Assembly: GCF_001424485.1 (NCBI RefSeq)
Contig: NZ_LMQC01000003.1
Span: forward strand, 1-64,000
Origin: Modestobacter sp. Leaf380
GTDB taxonomy: Bacteria > Actinomycetota > Actinomycetes > Mycobacteriales > Geodermatophilaceae
Direction: 5' to 3'
Length of the DNA stretch: 64,000 nt
The notes beneath the pieces were generated by a model that was not told the origin of the DNA, did not search any database, and worked only from the letters and a program-made list of their open reading frames with translations. Positions 60,544 through 64,000 of this stretch are shown here, one piece after another (within the stretch, counting starts at the first letter, position 1; every line of letters begins with the position of its first letter). A program made the translations under genes and the position numbers.

Positions 60544-62397
60544 GTGTCCACCAGCCACGGCGCGTGTGACGTCGGTCCGCCCAGCGGAACGGCCACCACC
60601 GCCCCCGCAGCCCACGCTCTGGACGGGCTGGCCGCCCTGCGGTCGATGGTCGCCCTCGCCGAGGTCCCGGGCGAACCGGGGATCCTCGACGAGCTCGTCA
60701 CCTCCGCCCGCCGCCTGCTGTCGGCCGACTTCGGCATCGCCATGCTCATGGGCCCCGACGGCCGGGCGACCGCGCTGACCCACCAGGGCATGACCACCGG
60801 CGAGGTCGCGTCCACGCCGCACCTCCCCCGCCCCCTCGGGCTCATCGGTGCCGTCCTGGGCGGTCAGGTGCTCCGACTGGCCCGGATGTCCGACCACCCC
60901 GCAGCGGCCGGGTTCCCGACCGGGCACGTGGCGATGGGCCCCCTGCTGGCCTCGCCCGTCACCGTCGACGACACCGTCCTGGGCGCCCTCTACCTGGCCC
61001 GCCGCCCCGGCGACCCGGTGTTCACCGCCGTGGACGAGGACGCCGTCCGGTCCCTGACCCGGATGACCGGTCTGGTCGTCGCCGTCCGTCGCCGCGTCGT
61101 CGACCGCCGGGAGGTCCTGGACGGGTTGGCCACCATGGGACTCGGGCTGCCCGAGACCACCACCCGCCCCCCGGCGGGCCTCACCGGGGCCATCGACCAC
61201 CTCGTCGAGGCAGCCCGCACCGTGCTGGGGGTGGACGTGACGTTCCTGTCCCGGATCGCCGCCGGGGAGCAGACCGTCACCCACGTCAGCACCCGGGCCG
61301 GCGCCCCCGACGTCGCCCCGGGGCTGTGCCTGCCCGAGGACGACGGCTACTGCGCCGCCATGCTCTCCGGCGCACTGCCCTCCTCGGTCCCCGACACCCA
61401 CGGTCACCCGTTGACCGCGGACCTGCCGATGACCGCGGAGCTGGGTGTCGGTTCCTACAACGGGGTGCCCGTGACGCTGGCCGACGGCAGCGTCCACGGC
61501 ACCCTCTGCGCCCTGGACCGGGCCAGCACCACCGCCGCCGACAGCACGTCCCGCACCGAGTCCCTGCACGTGGTGGCCCGCCTCGTCGCCCTGCAGGTCG
61601 ACCGGCACCACGCCGCCAGGGCCCGCCGCACCGCCGACCGGGACCTGCTCGAGCCGCTGATCGCCGGGCACCGCCGCCGCACGGTCCTGCAACCCATCGT
61701 CGACCTGCGCACCGGCACCCCGGTGGGCTACGAGGCGCTGTCCCGGTTCACCGACGTCCACGGCGGCGCCCTGCGCCCCGACCTCGTCTTCGCCGAGGCG
61801 ACCCGCCTGGGCCTGGGGGTGCGCCTGGAGCAGGCGTCGTTGGCCTCGGCGCTGCACCTGCTGCCCCGGATCCCCGGACCGGCCTACGTGTCGGTGAACC
61901 TCTCCCCGCAGGCCCTCGCCGACCCGGCCACCCACGACCTGCTCACCACCGTGCCCGCCCACCGGTTGCTGGTGGAGATCACCGAGCACGACCAGGTGCT
62001 GGACTACCCGTCCCTGGCCCGTCTCACCGAGCACCTGCGCGGCCGCGGCATCCGCATCGCCGTCGACGACGCCGGTTCCGGGTTCGCCAGCCTCCAGCAC
62101 GTCACCCGGCTGCGCCCCGAGGTCGTCAAGCTCGACATCGCCTTCGTCCGCGACGTCGACACCGACCGCGGACGGCGCGCCGTCGCCCGCGCCATGATCG
62201 CCTGCACCGCCGAGATCGGCGCCACCCTCGTCGCCGAGGGCATCGAGACCCCCGCCGAACTCGACCAGCTGCGCGCCCTGGGTGCCGAACTGGGTCAGGG
62301 GTACCTCACCGGCCGCCCCGCCCCGGCCGACACCCTGCTCCCACCCCCCGCGTCAGCACCGGTGCCGCGGGGGCACCCCGCACCCGCGAGCGTCTGA
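60544..62397 (+). CDS. GAF-GAF-EAL c-di-GMP phosphodiesterase
   Basis: A 617-residue soluble protein. Two GAF-like domains (about residues 45-190 and 215-365; the first contains SADFGIAMLMGPDG, the second VLGVDVTFLSRIAAG and SYNGVPVTLADGSVHG) are followed by a complete EAL domain (about 378-600). Its catalytic residues are intact: YEALSRF (E397-A398-L399), VSVNLSPQAL, VEITEHD, IAVDDAGSGFASLQ, VVKLDIAFV, EGIETP and GQGYLTGRP. The GAF domains would control c-di-GMP hydrolysis in response to a ligand or light/redox cue. GTG start with GGAG upstream. The gene ends eight bases before a tandem-repeat array. Confidence 0.92.
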   Translation: MSTSHGACDVGPPSGTATTAPAAHALDGLAALRSMVALAEVPGEPGILDELVTSARRLLSADFGIAMLMGPDGRATALTHQGMTTGEVASTPHLPRPLGLIGAVLGGQVLRLARMSDHPAAAGFPTGHVAMGPLLASPVTVDDTVLGALYLARRPGDPVFTAVDEDAVRSLTRMTGLVVAVRRRVVDRREVLDGLATMGLGLPETTTRPPAGLTGAIDHLVEAARTVLGVDVTFLSRIAAGEQTVTHVSTRAGAPDVAPGLCLPEDDGYCAAMLSGALPSSVPDTHGHPLTADLPMTAELGVGSYNGVPVTLADGSVHGTLCALDRASTTAADSTSRTESLHVVARLVALQVDRHHAARARRTADRDLLEPLIAGHRRRTVLQPIVDLRTGTPVGYEALSRFTDVHGGALRPDLVFAEATRLGLGVRLEQASLASALHLLPRIPGPAYVSVNLSPQALADPATHDLLTTVPAHRLLVEITEHDQVLDYPSLARLTEHLRGRGIRIAVDDAGSGFASLQHVTRLRPEVVKLDIAFVRDVDTDRGRRAVARAMIACTAEIGATLVAEGIETPAELDQLRALGAELGQGYLTGRPAPADTLLPPPASAPVPRGHPAPASV

Positions 62398-62404
62398 CCG
62401 GTCC

Positions 62405-62502
62405 GTCACGGCCGCCCCGTCACGGCCGCCCCGTCACGGCCGCCCCGTCACGGCCGCCCCGTCACGGCCGCCTCGTCACGGCCGCCTCGTCACGGCCGCC
62501 CC
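62405..62502. repeat. Seven tandem 14-bp units (GTCACGGCCGCCCC)
   Basis: Five units are GTCACGGCCGCCCC and two are GTCACGGCCGCCTC, uninterrupted, between the EAL gene and the convergent DapA-family gene. The right-hand unit contains TCA at 62490-62492, which is the TGA stop of the DapA-family gene. Because 14 is not a multiple of 3, the array carries minus-strand TGA codons in all three frames. Confidence 0.9.
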
Positions 62503-63422
62503 GTCGCGCCCCGCCCGGCCCCGTCGCGGACCTGCACCCCCAGCTCGGCCAGGGCGTCGGCGACGGCGGTGCGGTGCTCGGTGGGCACCGGGCGCAGCGG
62601 GCGGGGCAGCACCGGCTCGGTGGCGTCGCCGATCGCGACGGCCAGGGCGGCGCAGGTGCGCAGGCTGCCGAACCGGCGGTAGAGCGCCCACACCGGCTCG
62701 AGCTCGGCCGCGGCCGACACCGCACCGGCGACGTCGCCGGCCGTCGCGGCACGGGTCACCCGCAGGGCGTGCTCGGGCAGGACGGCGCCGATCATGGAGT
62801 ACCAGCCGTCGCAGCCGTGGGTGAGCCCGATCGCGGCGGCCGGGTCACCGCTGATGCCCACGTGGTGGCCGGCGGGCAGGTGCGCCCGGAGGGCGCCGAT
62901 GGTCCGGGCGGCGGCCTCGGGCACCAGTGACGGCGGCGGCGGGATCTTGACCGCCGCCACGTGCTCCAGCTGCGCGAGCCGGCCGTGCAGCTCGTCGGTG
63001 AAGGTGACGTGGGTGGTGCCGGGGTTGTCGTAGACCACCACCGGCACCGACGCCTGGGCCGCGACCGCGGCGAAGAGGTCGACCACCTCGTCCTCGGACA
63101 GCGGGTGGTACGACACCGGGGCCAGCAACAGCCCCGCCGCCCCGGCCGCCTGGGCGGCCTCCGCGTGGGCGAGCACGTCACGGGTCCGCAGCGCACCGAT
63201 GCCGACGACGACCGGGGTGTCCCCGGCGGCCTGCACGGCCAGCCGGGCGACCCGCGCCCGCTCGGCCCCGGTGAGGTAGGCGTAGTTGCCGGTGGACCCC
63301 AGCACCCCGAGACCGTCGACCCCGGCGGCGGCCAGCCGGGCCACCAGGGCGCTGAAGGCCTCCTCGTCGATGCGTTCCTCGTCCAGCGGGGTGAGCGGGA
63401 AGGCGGTCAGGCCGGTGATCAC
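62490..63422 (-). CDS. DapA-family (dihydrodipicolinate synthase-like) aldolase
   Basis: A 310-residue class I aldolase of the DHDPS/NAL superfamily. The Schiff-base lysine is in VAAVKIPPP (about residue 158), the catalytic tyrosine in VVVYDNPGTT (about 131), and the substrate-contact motif is GVLGSTGNYAYLTGAER, where the usual G-T-T-G-E reads G-S-T-G-N. That change, and the lack of lysine genes nearby, suggest it is not the lysine-pathway DapA but a related lyase for another 2-oxo acid. The GTG follows GAGGAG. Its last codons and stop lie in a 14-bp tandem repeat. Confidence 0.85.
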   Translation of the reverse strand: MITGLTAFPLTPLDEERIDEEAFSALVARLAAAGVDGLGVLGSTGNYAYLTGAERARVARLAVQAAGDTPVVVGIGALRTRDVLAHAEAAQAAGAAGLLLAPVSYHPLSEDEVVDLFAAVAAQASVPVVVYDNPGTTHVTFTDELHGRLAQLEHVAAVKIPPPPSLVPEAAARTIGALRAHLPAGHHVGISGDPAAAIGLTHGCDGWYSMIGAVLPEHALRVTRAATAGDVAGAVSAAAELEPVWALYRRFGSLRTCAALAVAIGDATEPVLPRPLRPVPTEHRTAVADALAELGVQVRDGAGRGATGRP

Positions 63423-63452
63423 GGTGGGGCTCCTCGGAGGTCGGTGACGTCG

Positions 63453-64000
63453 TCATCCTCGCGGGGAGGGCGGCCACGAGCTCAGGGTCATGTCGACGAC
63501 GACCCGGAGCTCGGACTCCCCCACGCCCGTGGCCGCCTGCACGGCGACGCCGTTGGCGACGGTCATCAGGTGCCGGGCGAGCAGCGCCGGGTCCGTACCG
63601 GCCGGCAGGTCACCGTCCTGCAGCGACCGCTCGAAGCGGTCGCGCAGGAGGGCGGCCCCCGCTTCCCGCCAGGACGCCAGGACCCCCCGGGCCGCCGTGC
63701 CGGCGGACCCGACGGCGAGGGCGCCCTGCACCCCCAGGCAGCCTGCCGGGCTGGACGGGTCGGTCGTCGCCTGGACGGCGCCGTCGAGGAACTCCCGGGC
63801 GACCTCGCGGGCGGTGGGCCGTCCCACGGCCCGCAGCGCGTAGGCGGCCGCCGTCTCGGTGTACCGGGCCAGCACCCGCCCGAAGAGCTGCTCCTTGTTG
63901 CCGAAGGCCCGGTACAGGCTCGTGCGGGTGATGCCCATGGCGGCGGTGAGGTCGTCCAGGCTCGCCCCCTCGTAGCCCTGCGCCCAGAACACCCGCACGG
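63453..64000 (-). CDS. TetR-family regulator (partial, 5' end outside the window)
   Basis: The first about ten residues of the DNA-binding domain are missing beyond the window edge. What remains starts RVFWAQGYEGASLDDLTAAMG and ITRTSLYRAFGNKEQLFGRVL, the TetR helix-turn-helix of the AcrR/YxaF-like group. The C-terminal domain (about 120 residues) has PSSPAGCLGVQGAL, a cysteine-containing motif frequent in this subgroup. It is upstream of and co-directional with the DapA-family gene, 30 bases away, so it may regulate that gene. Function otherwise unknown. Confidence 0.85.
   Translation of the reverse strand, partial: VRVFWAQGYEGASLDDLTAAMGITRTSLYRAFGNKEQLFGRVLARYTETAAAYALRAVGRPTAREVAREFLDGAVQATTDPSSPAGCLGVQGALAVGSAGTAARGVLASWREAGAALLRDRFERSLQDGDLPAGTDPALLARHLMTVANGVAVQAATGVGESELRVVVDMTLSSWPPSPRG

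Noticed and set aside
62405-62502. CRISPR-like array
   Set aside because: The 14-bp units are directly adjacent with no unique spacers, and no cas genes are present.

Overview
The window is very GC-rich (roughly three quarters G+C), densely coded chromosomal DNA from an actinobacterium. GTG starts are frequent, operons are tightly packed with GTGA/ATGA overlaps, and several starts lie 6-7 bases after a TAnnnT-like box, which suggests leaderless mRNAs. Motility-type chemoreceptors, a high density of cyclic-di-GMP proteins, polyprenyl-phosphate-mannose enzymes and the general gene style fit a motile soil or rock actinobacterium such as the Geodermatophilaceae (Blastococcus, Modestobacter, Geodermatophilus). 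The family assignment is an inference. No tRNA, rRNA, insertion sequence, prophage or CRISPR array was seen.

Layout. 0-2.5 kb: end of a chemoreceptor gene and a GGDEF-EAL protein. 2.5-10.6 kb: STAS protein, glpD divergent from an alkyl-DHAP-synthase-like flavoprotein, an anti-sigma-antagonist STAS gene behind a sigma-B/F-like promoter, arginine deiminase, an SMR exporter with its TetR regulator and a conspicuous nested operator, and a DUF4383 membrane protein. 10.6-20 kb: a co-directional L-arabinose locus (chvE-gguA-gguB-lacI-type regulator-araB-araD-araA) with matching palindromic operators in front of chvE and araB. 20-31.6 kb: GGDEF protein, SEC-C protein, cytochrome P450, acyl-CoA ligase, polyprenyl-phosphate mannose synthase with a multispanning mannosyltransferase-like protein, EAL protein, DUF1059, rhodanese, and a pair of bacterial PH-domain membrane proteins. 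31.7-37.2 kb: TetR/MFS divergent pair with a double operator, an orphan GlmL-like ATPase, and a DUF485-ActP acetate-type symporter operon. 37.3-42.5 kb: unusual Rieske protein, universal stress protein, HAD phosphatase, a complete chemoreceptor behind palindrome-rich DNA, HxlR regulator, STAS protein. 42.6-49.7 kb: a histidine kinase/response regulator pair followed by an unknown membrane protein and a MacB/LolCDE-type ABC transporter. 49.8-58 kb: Pro/Thr-rich membrane protein, beta-lactamase-fold hydrolase, alpha/beta hydrolase, PucR-type regulator, metallo-beta-lactamase-fold hydrolase, HAD dehalogenase-like enzyme, a membrane protein with calcium-loop-like repeats, and an Fpg/Nei glycosylase. 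58-64 kb: second GGDEF paralogue, divergent GAF/pseudo-GGDEF and GAF-GAF-EAL genes, a 14-bp tandem-repeat array, a DapA-family enzyme and a TetR gene cut by the window end.

Themes. Six proteins carry GGDEF or EAL domains, and two chemoreceptor genes are present. Three carbon-uptake units (chvE sugar transporter, acyl-CoA ligase, DUF485-ActP) each carry an upstream site close to the cAMP-receptor consensus TGTGA-N6-TCACA. This suggests a shared Crp/GlxR-type control layer, with a LacI-type repressor adding sugar specificity at the arabinose locus. Several regulators (TetR with SMR, TetR with MFS, HxlR) have clear inverted repeats at the expected places. No single gene cluster looks like a wholly new defence or biosynthetic system. 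The most unusual items are the nested SMR operator with its neighbouring 57-bp hairpin and octamer repeats, the 14-bp tandem array that supplies a stop codon, the duplicated-Rieske protein, the DRDGDG-repeat membrane protein, and the sigma-like N-terminus of the membrane protein in the two-component/ABC locus.
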